A DNA stretch of 52,706 nt from NCBI GenBank assembly GCA_018817715.1, contig JAHITT010000001.1, positions 173,781-226,486 of the forward strand. The letters are read 5' to 3'. The translations under genes and the position numbers were made by a program. The DNA comes from Patescibacteria group bacterium (lineage in GTDB: Bacteria; Patescibacteriota; Patescibacteriia; Veblenbacterales; UBA10138). Under the pieces are notes generated by a model. The model did no database searches and was not told the origin of the DNA. It was given only the letters and a program-made list of their open reading frames with translations. Shown here piece after piece: positions 1-6,508 of this stretch (within the stretch, counting starts at the first letter, position 1; every line of letters begins with the position of its first letter).

Positions 1-1
1 C

Positions 2-163
2 TTTTCTGATCAGATTGATTACTTCGCTAAAGTAATCAAAGGTGAAGACAAAAACTTTCAAGGAAATAACTACCATATACAACATATGGCGTTAATCGAA
101 GCAGCTTACGAATCAAACATAACTGGCAAATACATTGATCCTCATAAATATTTTATATCTTAA
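2..163 (+). CDS. C-terminal end of a Gfo/Idh/MocA-family oxidoreductase (5' cut by window edge)
   Basis: An open frame enters from the left edge and stops at TAA 161-163, giving 53 residues that start FSDQIDYFAKVIKGE and include HMALIEAAYES. This pattern (a 'connQ..yFv.vI.gee' stretch, then H...aL.vi.Aa..S) is the usual last helix pair of NAD(P)-dependent Gfo/Idh/MocA dehydrogenases, which oxidise or reduce sugar and nucleotide-sugar hydroxyls. The Rossmann half is outside the window, so the substrate cannot be inferred. The next gene, a DegT-type aminotransferase, starts 7 nt later. Dehydrogenase plus PLP aminotransferase is the standard pair for making amino sugars. Family call fairly sure; exact role unknown. 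Confidence 0.7.
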   Translation, partial: FSDQIDYFAKVIKGEDKNFQGNNYHIQHMALIEAAYESNITGKYIDPHKYFIS

Positions 164-169
164 TCTATT

Positions 170-1435
170 ATGAAAAATAACTCTATTTTAGCTCTACTTG
201 GCGGGCGACCAATAATTAAAAATAAAAGCAACTTTAATTGGCCGATAATAAATAAAGAGATATTACAAATTGTAAAAAAACAAACCAAAGAAACTATTTC
301 AATTTATAATCGTTCTGGAATTTTTGAAAAATTTGAAAATCGTTTTGCTGAATATCACAACCTAAAATACGCCTTAGTCGGTAATTCGGGTACAACCTCA
401 ATCTATACTATGTATGTAGCAGCGGGTTTAGGAAAAGGAGACGAAGTTATATGCCCGGCGTATACCTTTTTTGCTACCGTCAGTCCATTATTATTTACTG
501 GTGCTACACCGATATTAGCCGACTGTGACGAAAACGGTAATATTAATCCAAAAGAAATTAAAAACTTAATAACTAGTAAGACAAAAGCGATTGTTGTAAC
601 TCATATGTGGGGAATCCCCGCCCAAATGGAAGAGATCAAAAAAATAGCTGAAAAAAATAAGTTACTCTTATTAGAAGACTGCTCCCACGCTCATGGGGCT
701 AGTATAAACAATAAAAAAGTTGGTAGTTGGGGTAATATGTCGGCTTGGAGTTTACAAGGACAAAAAATAATAACTGGTGGCGAGGGTGGAATTTTTACTA
801 CAAATAATCCTGAATTCTATTACCGTGCCTTATTGTTAGGGCACTATAACAAACGATGCAAGCAAGAAATTCCGTCAACTCATCCACTTTATAAATTTTC
901 AGTTACTGGTATGGGTCTTAAATTTAGAGCTCATCCCTTAGCAATTGCTATAGCTGATTACCATTTACAGAATTTAGATAAATGGTTATCTATAAAAAGA
1001 CGCTATGCCACAAAACTAATTAATAGTTTAAAAAAATATAAAGCTTTGCAACCACCAATAATACCAAAAAATGTATTGCCTAGTTGGTATGCTTTAGTCT
1101 GGCGATATCAAGCTAACCAACTCGGTAATATTCCAATCAATACATTATATAACGCCTTACAAGCAGAAGGTTTAACAGAATTCGATTTACCTAATTCAAC
1201 ATGCCCTCTTAATAAACTACCATTACTACAAAACCCTCATTTATTATTTCCCCAATTGTATCCCAATAAAACAATGTATAAACCTGAACAATTTCCCAAT
1301 GCTGAAAAATTCTATAAACAAGCTATAAAATTATCAATTTGGGTTAACCCTTCTGATAAAAAAATTATAGGTCAGTATATTGACGGTTTTAAAAAAGTAC
1401 TACATAATTATCGGGATCTACAAAAAATGTCCTAA
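170..1435 (+). CDS. DegT/DnrJ/EryC1/StrS-family PLP-dependent aminotransferase
   Basis: This 421-residue protein has the whole type I fold of sugar aminotransferases: the GNSGTTS phosphate-binding region near residue 71, PAYTFFATVSP near 96-106, LLLLEDCSHAHGA with the cofactor-binding Asp170, and SLQGQKIITGGEGG with the predicted Schiff-base Lys199. Family members convert keto sugars (often nucleotide-linked) to amino sugars, or make 3-amino-5-hydroxybenzoate-like products. The upstream neighbour is a Gfo/Idh/MocA oxidoreductase and the downstream one a Nudix hydrolase, so a small amino-sugar or modified-nucleotide pathway is likely (inference). The start ATG is 7 nt after the upstream stop, consistent with an operon. 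Codon use is strongly A/T biased, like the rest of the first 4 kb. Confidence 0.88.
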   Translation: MKNNSILALLGGRPIIKNKSNFNWPIINKEILQIVKKQTKETISIYNRSGIFEKFENRFAEYHNLKYALVGNSGTTSIYTMYVAAGLGKGDEVICPAYTFFATVSPLLFTGATPILADCDENGNINPKEIKNLITSKTKAIVVTHMWGIPAQMEEIKKIAEKNKLLLLEDCSHAHGASINNKKVGSWGNMSAWSLQGQKIITGGEGGIFTTNNPEFYYRALLLGHYNKRCKQEIPSTHPLYKFSVTGMGLKFRAHPLAIAIADYHLQNLDKWLSIKRRYATKLINSLKKYKALQPPIIPKNVLPSWYALVWRYQANQLGNIPINTLYNALQAEGLTEFDLPNSTCPLNKLPLLQNPHLLFPQLYPNKTMYKPEQFPNAEKFYKQAIKLSIWVNPSDKKIIGQYIDGFKKVLHNYRDLQKMS

Positions 1436-1449
1436 GTTTTATTATCTAT

Positions 1450-1890
1450 ATGACTAGAAAAAAAAACATAATTCAGCGTATCGTTGTTGCTGGTCTATTG
1501 CTTAAAAAAAATAAGGTTTTATTAGTACAAAGATCTTTTAAAGAAAAAATATTTCCTAACCTATGGGAAATTCCTTCGGGTAAAAAAGAACTCGGCGAAA
1601 CAACTATACAGGCTATGCAAAGAGAATTTAAAGAAGAAACAAGTTTATCTATATCCTGCTTAAATCCTTTTTCGATATTTGATTATAAAATTAATAAAAA
1701 TAATGAAATAAGGGAAACTACTCAAATAAATTTTTTGGTAAAATTAATCAATGATAAAAAAATAAAGATAAAACTTAGTAAAGAGCATACGGATTATAAA
1801 TGGGTGGGTTCGGGAGATATAAATAAACTATACATATCAAAAGAAACAAAACAAATATTAAAAAAAATTTTAAGGAGTAAAAATGAATAA
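1450..1890 (+). CDS. Nudix hydrolase
   Basis: A 146-residue single-domain protein with a nearly canonical Nudix box (GX5EX7REUXEEXGU): Gly44, Glu50, then REFKEETSL with Arg58, Glu59, Glu62 and Glu63. The second box glycine is Ser here, a tolerated change. The strand-loop before it (GLLLKKNKVLLVQRS) is also typical. Nudix enzymes hydrolyse nucleoside diphosphates linked to another group; MutT-like dNTP cleaning or hydrolysis of a nucleotide sugar are both possible. It starts 14 nt after the aminotransferase stop and overlaps the next small gene by 8 nt, so it is translationally linked to it. Substrate not predictable from sequence. Confidence 0.85.
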   Translation: MTRKKNIIQRIVVAGLLLKKNKVLLVQRSFKEKIFPNLWEIPSGKKELGETTIQAMQREFKEETSLSISCLNPFSIFDYKINKNNEIRETTQINFLVKLINDKKIKIKLSKEHTDYKWVGSGDINKLYISKETKQILKKILRSKNE

Positions 1891-2116
1891 TAAAAATATT
1901 GGAGCGGTAATTACTTTAGTAAATACAGGAAAAAAGATTGGCCCTTATTTCATAGGTGTATCACTAGAGGCAATCAAAAAAAAGTTCTCTAATAAAATAA
2001 TTAACAACAACTTCGAAATAGTAGAAATTGACACAATTCATATTAAAAATCTACCGGGATATAATAAGGCACTAGAAAAAATAAACAACGGCGATAGTGC
2101 TACCATTATTATTTAA
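1883..2116 (+). CDS. small hypothetical protein, operon member
   Basis: A 77-residue protein I do not recognise. It begins inside the last codons of the Nudix gene, with AAGGAG placed about 6 nt before the ATG, one of the better Shine-Dalgarno sites in the window, so the start is convincing. The chain has an N-terminal hydrophobic strand (GAVITLVNTGKKIGPYFIGV), a basic middle and a hydrophobic C-terminus ending DSATIII. No Cys, no membrane segment of full length and no signal peptide. The next gene follows after 9 nt. A small alpha/beta protein working with the Nudix enzyme or the Gre-like protein is a guess from position only. Confidence 0.6.
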   Translation: MNNKNIGAVITLVNTGKKIGPYFIGVSLEAIKKKFSNKIINNNFEIVEIDTIHIKNLPGYNKALEKINNGDSATIII

Positions 2117-2125
2117 GGGGGTTAT

Positions 2126-2602
2126 ATGTTTTACTATTTTTTAAAACTAGATCTAATTAATCTGGAAAAAAAAATACTAGAAATATTAGAAGAAATTAAA
2201 AAGATTGGTGAAAAAATTGGTGAAAGTTGTGAGAGTGGCGCTGATACCTGGCATGATAATTTTGATTATGAAGAAGGTATGCGCCAAATGCATATGGTGT
2301 CTAGTCATTTAAAACAACTGACCAATATAAGAAACAAATCAAAAATCATAACACCAACCAAATCTAATGATAAAGTTAGTATAGGAAAAACAGTTGTCTG
2401 TTTAATTAACGATGAAGAATTTTCTTATACTATTAGTAGTTATATGCTACTAGAAGAAAATGAACCCGCAGAAAAAAACAACAAAAAAATCTCCTATATA
2501 TCCCCTATGGCTAAATTATTAATTAATCACTCTATCGATGATACTTATGAAGGGGTAATTAATGGAAAAATTAAAAAGTTAAAAATTATCTCAATCAGCT
2601 AA
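2126..2602 (+). CDS. divergent GreA/GreB-like protein
   Basis: 158 residues with the layout of a Gre factor. There is an N-terminal helical hairpin (about residues 8-75) whose tip carries the acidic stretch GADTWHDNFDYEEG, where GreA has DFSENAEY. After a linker comes a C-terminal FKBP-like half starting DKVSIGKTVVC and ending ISPMAKLLINHSIDDTYEGVI, which parallels the GreA block 'spiG.aLlGk.vGD.v.v'. Gre factors enter the RNA polymerase secondary channel and stimulate cleavage of backtracked RNA through acidic tip residues. A canonical GreA is encoded at 16989-17486, so this is a second, specialised copy. It sits in the sugar/Nudix operon and is followed by a strong terminator at 2606-2631. 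Family call is my reading of motif order, not a search. Confidence 0.6.
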   Translation: MFYYFLKLDLINLEKKILEILEEIKKIGEKIGESCESGADTWHDNFDYEEGMRQMHMVSSHLKQLTNIRNKSKIITPTKSNDKVSIGKTVVCLINDEEFSYTISSYMLLEENEPAEKNNKKISYISPMAKLLINHSIDDTYEGVINGKIKKLKIISIS

Positions 2603-2605
2603 CAT

Positions 2606-2631
2606 AAGGCTCCCCTAAAGGAGCCTTTTAA
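2606..2631 (+). terminator. intrinsic terminator of the accessory operon
   Basis: Perfect 8-bp stem AAGGCTCC (2606-2613) / GGAGCCTT (2620-2627) with a 6-nt loop, followed by a T-rich run. It lies 4 nt after the Gre-like gene, between convergent genes, and would end the operon running from the left edge. Confidence 0.85.
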
Positions 2632-2655
2632 TTTAAAATTTTTACAAAATAAATT

Positions 2656-2679
2656 AAGGACAGATTTATATCTGTCCTT
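2656..2679 (-). terminator. intrinsic terminator overlapping the end of the dTMP-kinase-like gene
   Basis: Perfect 10-bp inverted repeat AAGGACAGAT (2656-2665) / ATCTGTCCTT (2670-2679) with a 4-nt loop. On the minus strand it is followed by a T-rich tract. The stop codon of the minus-strand gene (2666-2668) lies in the loop, so the last residues of the protein are encoded by the terminator stem. Confidence 0.75.
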
Positions 2680-3334
2680 TAAATAATTTAAATTTATCAA
2701 TAATTATATCGCTTATTTCTTTTACTGACTCCATTGGCCTACCATTATTTTTGATATTTAACCAACGACCTCGGTTCTTTAAAGCCAGTTTATTATATAT
2801 GTTTTGTCTTTTTTGAAAAACCCTTAAATCCACCGCGGAAACCTCCTCTCCTCTACCAACAATTCTATTTTTTAAAATTTCTTTCTTTACATCCAAAAAG
2901 AAAGTTAAATTAGGTCTCCTTAATTTTTTTAGAGATTGTTCAAGCCATTTAAATAAATACTCCGGATTACTGCCAGGATAATCATCAATAATTTTAGGAA
3001 TCTGGCAAGCAAATATTGAATCAATATGCCTTTCCTTAATAATAACCTTCCCCTCTTTTAAGGCTGGACCTATCTCCAGTTCATCTTGAGAATAAAGATC
3101 AGAGATAACATACATTGTTTCTGTAAGAGCACTTGGTCCACATGTATTTAATCTAAAAAATTTATTTTCCCCAAGAATTTTCTTTATAAAATTACCTAAA
3201 ACATTAGAAGAAAATTCTGATACAACTACCACCGGCACCTTACGATTATCTAATTCTCGCAAAAGAAGCTTTAGTATTTCTGACTTACCAGAGGCATCTT
3301 GCCCCTCTAAAGAAACTAATAATCCTTTTTCCAT
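2666..3334 (-). CDS. thymidylate-kinase-like P-loop NMP kinase
   Basis: 222 residues, the usual size for bacterial dTMP kinase. The N-terminus LLVSLEGQDASGKSEI is a P-loop of the kind used by Tmk (EGxxGxGKS). KERHIDS near residue 102 corresponds to the DR(Y/H) substrate motif, with Glu in place of Asp. LTFFLDVKKEILKNRIVGRG matches the strand and arginine-bearing LID region. The reaction would be dTMP + ATP to dTDP, but the motif changes and the accessory neighbourhood leave room for another nucleotide or nucleotide-like substrate. AAGGAG lies 6 nt before the ATG. It is divergent from the gene at 3441, and its promoter region overlaps that gene's promoter (3371-3428). Confidence 0.75.
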   Translation of the reverse strand: MEKGLLVSLEGQDASGKSEILKLLLRELDNRKVPVVVVSEFSSNVLGNFIKKILGENKFFRLNTCGPSALTETMYVISDLYSQDELEIGPALKEGKVIIKERHIDSIFACQIPKIIDDYPGSNPEYLFKWLEQSLKKLRRPNLTFFLDVKKEILKNRIVGRGEEVSAVDLRVFQKRQNIYNKLALKNRGRWLNIKNNGRPMESVKEISDIIIDKFKLFKGQI

Positions 3335-3370
3335 ATAAACTCCTTATATTTTAAATAACTTTTTTAAAAG

Positions 3371-3428
3371 ATTATACTTTTTGCCTAATATTGTCAAATT
3401 GATAGATTAATGCTATAATTTATCAATT
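3371..3428. promoter_or_regulatory. overlapping divergent promoters with a possible operator
   Basis: Plus strand: TTGTCA (3391-3396), 17-nt spacer, TATAAT (3414-3419), placing transcription start only about 15 nt before the ATG at 3441. Minus strand: TTGACA (complement of 3392-3397), 15-nt spacer, TATAAT (complement of 3371-3376) for the dTMP-kinase-like gene. The two -35 boxes share the same bases. An 8-bp perfect inverted repeat, AATTGATA (3397-3404) / TATCAATT (3421-3428), straddles the plus-strand -10 box and looks like an operator (inference). Confidence 0.6.
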
Positions 3429-3440
3429 AACCATAACTTT

Positions 3441-4205
3441 ATGGACAACTTAGAAAAATCCGCACCCAATAATCCGGGAATGTACGATTGGCTTCTAGCC
3501 CAACAGAAAGACAGTTTAATAGATCCTAAACAAACTGAAAAATTATTAAAAGAAAACGAGGAAAAACAAGATCGTTTAAAAAAATATAGATTGCCCACCT
3601 ATGCTACTACCGGAACCCATTCTTCATTAGAAGAAGCTATCTCCTACATACCAGAAAATAAATGGGGTGTTGAAAAATTCTTAGTACGTTGTGTACCCAA
3701 AAATAATGGGGGTTTAAAAATTCAGAGATGCAGAAATATAAGCTTAGAAGAAGTAATAAATTTTGTTAACAATCTACCAGAAGGTAAAAATAATTATTTC
3801 GTAGAAATAAGAGAGCATTGGGAGCCAAATTATTCTGGAACTATAATATCAGATGGTGATGGCTCTACGGTTATTGAACAAGTTAAAGGAAGTCATGCTA
3901 ATTTAGAAAATCAATCAATAGCTACCCCAACTATTAATCCAGAAACTGGTATCAAAAAATTGGAGATAAATAACAATAGATTCGACTTACATTTTGTAAG
4001 CCAAGGCGAACCCAACTTGGAAGAAAAAAATATAATGCTTGAAGCATTAAGATATTTTACCCCCGAAATAAATAGAAAAAAATTGGAAAAACTCAAGGTT
4101 TATACCGAATATTGTTTCTCTAATAAATATGGCTATAGATTTATTGACATAGCCGACAACGACTATTGGACAAATCTGAAAAAGAAAAAGTATAGTATAG
4201 ATTAA
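3441..4205 (+). CDS. hypothetical protein with a possible ATP-grasp-like segment
   Basis: 254 residues, not firmly recognised. A charged N-terminal helix (about 18-50) precedes a strand-rich middle: KFLVRCVPKNNGG near 80, then YFVEIREHWEPNYSGTII, SDGDGSTVIEQVKGSH up to about residue 152. The order 'ire.w.p.ysGtiis..dg..viE.v.G.h' recalls the ATP-binding half of PEP-synthase-like and other ATP-grasp proteins. The catalytic acidic pair later in that fold is not obvious, so I do not assign a reaction. The C-terminal 60 residues are helical and basic. It has its own promoter with a very short leader and no Shine-Dalgarno, and is monocistronic. AT-rich codon use matches the neighbouring accessory genes. 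Confidence 0.55.
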   Translation: MDNLEKSAPNNPGMYDWLLAQQKDSLIDPKQTEKLLKENEEKQDRLKKYRLPTYATTGTHSSLEEAISYIPENKWGVEKFLVRCVPKNNGGLKIQRCRNISLEEVINFVNNLPEGKNNYFVEIREHWEPNYSGTIISDGDGSTVIEQVKGSHANLENQSIATPTINPETGIKKLEINNNRFDLHFVSQGEPNLEEKNIMLEALRYFTPEINRKKLEKLKVYTEYCFSNKYGYRFIDIADNDYWTNLKKKKYSID

Positions 4206-4269
4206 TTAACACACTAAAACCACTGCCTTAAAAATCTAATAGTCAATTTAGCAATCATCGGCCTATCCA

Positions 4270-4300
4270 AATATCTTAGACTTTACCTAAGATATTTTTA
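4270..4300 (+). terminator. possible AT-rich terminator
   Basis: Inverted repeat AATATCTTA (4270-4278) / TAAGATATT (4288-4296) with a 9-nt loop, then TTTATTT. It is weakly paired but correctly placed after the gene ending at 4205. Confidence 0.45.
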
Positions 4301-4316
4301 TTTAAGTAAAAAAATA

Positions 4317-4369
4317 AGGTGTTAATTCTTGAGTACTGGATTATGAGTACTGTATAAGAATTAACACCT
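4317..4369. repeat. large two-part hairpin between convergent genes
   Basis: Perfect 14-bp inverted repeat AGGTGTTAATTCTT (4317-4330) / AAGAATTAACACCT (4356-4369). Nested inside are two copies of the self-complementary hexamer AGTACT (4332-4337 and 4346-4351), which extend the pairing, leaving an 8-nt loop. No clean T-run follows on either strand, so it is not a textbook terminator, although it lies between convergent genes. Confidence 0.6.
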
Positions 4370-4433
4370 AAACACTAGAAGAAACATCGCTATTTTGCAT
4401 TTTTACCTAGACATTATTTTGAGAACTATATTT

Positions 4434-6029
4434 TTATTTTACGTACACCATTTTTTTGGTGCTGACATAGTTGCCTGCAACCAAGCGGTAGATGTAGGTA
4501 CCGCTGGCTAGATTTTCAGCAGTAAAACTATATTCATAGTTCCCGACTGACTGATATTCGTTTACCAAAACTGTAACCTGCTGACCGAGTATATTATATA
4601 TTGTCAGAGTAACATTAGAAGATTTTGGTATGGAATATCTAATCTTGGTTGAAGGATTAAACGGGTTGGGATAATTTTGAACTAACTGATATTCAACAGG
4701 AATACCTTCAATAACTTCTACCCCAGTAGTTTTATCAACCTTCAAGTTGTAACTTAAAGTATCTGTACCACCCTTACCGTCTGAAGCTAATACCTTAACA
4801 ATATAGTTACCGGTATCTTGACTGCTAGGCATTCCAACTACACAACAATTATCAATTGTTAAGAACGAAGGTCCTTCAATAATTGATAAGGTAACTTGGT
4901 CGCCATCTGGGTCTACTACTTGCAAAGCTTGAGAATACTGTGAATCAGCGTAAGCTATGGAATCAGAAATTGTTTCAGTAAAGTAAGGCTTTACGTTATC
5001 GCAGCGCCACATTTGTAAACCGCCGCCCCAATAAGTATTACCATTCTTGGTTAAGCTATAAATAAGATCGTTATAACCTAATTTCTGTTCCAAAAACCAA
5101 GTTTTACCGCCGTCCAGACTTCTTAGAATACGCATATTAGCTTCCCTGGTGTCGTGATTAAAATATTGACCAACCATAACTATATTATTAGAATCAACAA
5201 CATATACGGGCTTAGTAAGAGAAATCGTTAGCAAAGAAATTTCTGATATTACTTGCCAAGTTTGCCCACCGTTGGTAGTTCTGTATACCCAAGTATTACT
5301 TTTGCCAAGTTCAGTTCTAGAAGAAAAAAGCAATCCTTCGGTATCATTAAAAAAATGAATTTGTTTAATCAGTTCTTCTGGATGATAAGAAAAACCATAT
5401 TCTTGCCAGGTTTCACCCATATCACTGGTAACATACAATTCATAACCATTTGATAAGAATCCTCTACCAGTAGAAAGCATCCATATTTCTTGCCAACCGC
5501 CTTTAGGTTTACCAACTTCTTTGTATGTCCAAGTTAATCCACCGTTAGTAGTTTTCCAGAACAAGCCCTTAGCACTAACGGAATCTGACCAGAAAAAGGA
5601 AGCGTTGTTACCACCACATGCAAAGCCGACTTGAGTATTAAACCAAAATGTACGATGAGCTTTACCGTCGGTTGTGCCGTTATCTACTTTTTGCCAATTA
5701 ACACCAGCATCAGTAGTTTTGTAAAAGTAACCCTGATAAGGACCTTGATAAGTTGTTATCCAACCTATTTTGTTGTCTATGAAGGTTACCCCGCGGGAAG
5801 ACAGCCAGATTAAATCCCAGGTTGCCTTTAACTGCCAGGTTTGGCCGCCATTAGTAGTGTGGTAAAAACCAAAACCGCTGGCAGTGGCTGTACCGTTTAA
5901 TGAATCGGCAAAAGCGACTTCTTCTATCCAAAGATTGTCACCATGCGTTACTTGTGTCCACTGAGCGTTTATAACGCCAGCGAACAACAATACGAATACT
6001 GCTATTACTAAGCGTTTCATTTTTGTCAC
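4434..6029 (-). CDS. secreted YCF48/BNR beta-propeller protein with type IX secretion (T9SS) C-terminal sorting domain
   Basis: 531 residues. A signal peptide (RLVIAVFVLLFAGVINAQ, cut near 22) leads into a propeller with six Asp-box/BNR motifs, such as TTNGGQTW (58-65, 251-258), TTDAGVNW (105-112), TTNGGLTW (160-167), TSDMGETW (201-208) and SLDGGKTW (304-311). A putative Ig-like domain follows (about 350-432), then a classic 'Por secretion system' sorting domain (about 441-531) with QNYPNPFNPSTKI near 451 and a C-terminal strand ending KKMVYVK. That tail directs cargo to the T9SS of Bacteroidota and Ignavibacteria, where it is cleaved and the protein attached to the surface. No T9SS component is visible here. 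Likely gained from such a bacterium, or a chimeric contig; codon use looks similar to neighbours. AAAGGTG serves as ribosome site. Confidence 0.88.
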   Translation of the reverse strand: MTKMKRLVIAVFVLLFAGVINAQWTQVTHGDNLWIEEVAFADSLNGTATASGFGFYHTTNGGQTWQLKATWDLIWLSSRGVTFIDNKIGWITTYQGPYQGYFYKTTDAGVNWQKVDNGTTDGKAHRTFWFNTQVGFACGGNNASFFWSDSVSAKGLFWKTTNGGLTWTYKEVGKPKGGWQEIWMLSTGRGFLSNGYELYVTSDMGETWQEYGFSYHPEELIKQIHFFNDTEGLLFSSRTELGKSNTWVYRTTNGGQTWQVISEISLLTISLTKPVYVVDSNNIVMVGQYFNHDTREANMRILRSLDGGKTWFLEQKLGYNDLIYSLTKNGNTYWGGGLQMWRCDNVKPYFTETISDSIAYADSQYSQALQVVDPDGDQVTLSIIEGPSFLTIDNCCVVGMPSSQDTGNYIVKVLASDGKGGTDTLSYNLKVDKTTGVEVIEGIPVEYQLVQNYPNPFNPSTKIRYSIPKSSNVTLTIYNILGQQVTVLVNEYQSVGNYEYSFTAENLASGTYIYRLVAGNYVSTKKMVYVK

Positions 6030-6508
6030 CTTTTATTTATTGTTATTAATTTTTTAATTTACTGTTTTAGAAATTGTTATTTTAAGAAAGAAGATTGAGA
6101 ATTAGTTAGGGAGAGTTATTAACCCCTCCTAACCTCCCCTTTCCGCCAGCCGGCGGACTAAGGGGAGGAGTAATATTCTTTCTTAAAACAACAATGTTGG
6201 TTTTTTGAGGTCCTTCTCACCCTTCGGGTGATCAGGATGACATATTATTTGTTTTTAAAGTCTTAGGTAATTTAGATCCTTCACTGCGCTTACGCTTCAT
6301 TCAGGATGACAGACTTTTTTAATTTATATTTATTTCGACTGTCATTTATATTTTAATTGATTTTTTATTGTTTAACATTGCATTATACAGCCAAATAGCC
6401 AATTTGTCAATCCCTATGGAACCAATACTACCCTATTTAGGCTAATATTAGACAAAACTCAAATCCCTGCTATTTAAATAGCAGGGATTTTTAAAGATTT
6501 TTACAATA
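6030..6508. repeat. gene-free spacer packed with dispersed palindromic repeats
   Basis: No gene seen. Contents: a 'TTAACCCCTCC...AAGGGGAGGAG' element (6117-6173), related to copies at 50163-50206 and inside the CDS at 50746-50795; nested in it TCCGCC-AGCC-GGCGGA (6142-6157); a hairpin TCACCC-TTC-GGGTGA (6217-6231) followed by TCAGGATGACA; a second unit 'GATCCTTCACTGCG...TCAGGATGACAG' (6275-6311); and a hairpin formed by 'AAATCCCTGCTATTTAAATAGCAGGGATTTT' at about 6461-6491, which would be the terminator of the minus-strand gene ending nearby or a bidirectional stop. Inverted copies of TTTTAAGAAAGAA / TTCTTTCTTAAAA (about 6080-6187) frame the first element. Confidence 0.7.
6461..6491 (-). terminator. 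terminator hairpin just downstream of the FN3/Ig surface-protein gene
   Basis: AAATCCCTGCTATTT is directly followed by AAATAGCAGGGATTT, a perfect inverted repeat of about 15 bp, 18 nt beyond the stop codon of the minus-strand gene at 6509. The minus strand is T-rich after the stem. Confidence 0.75.
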
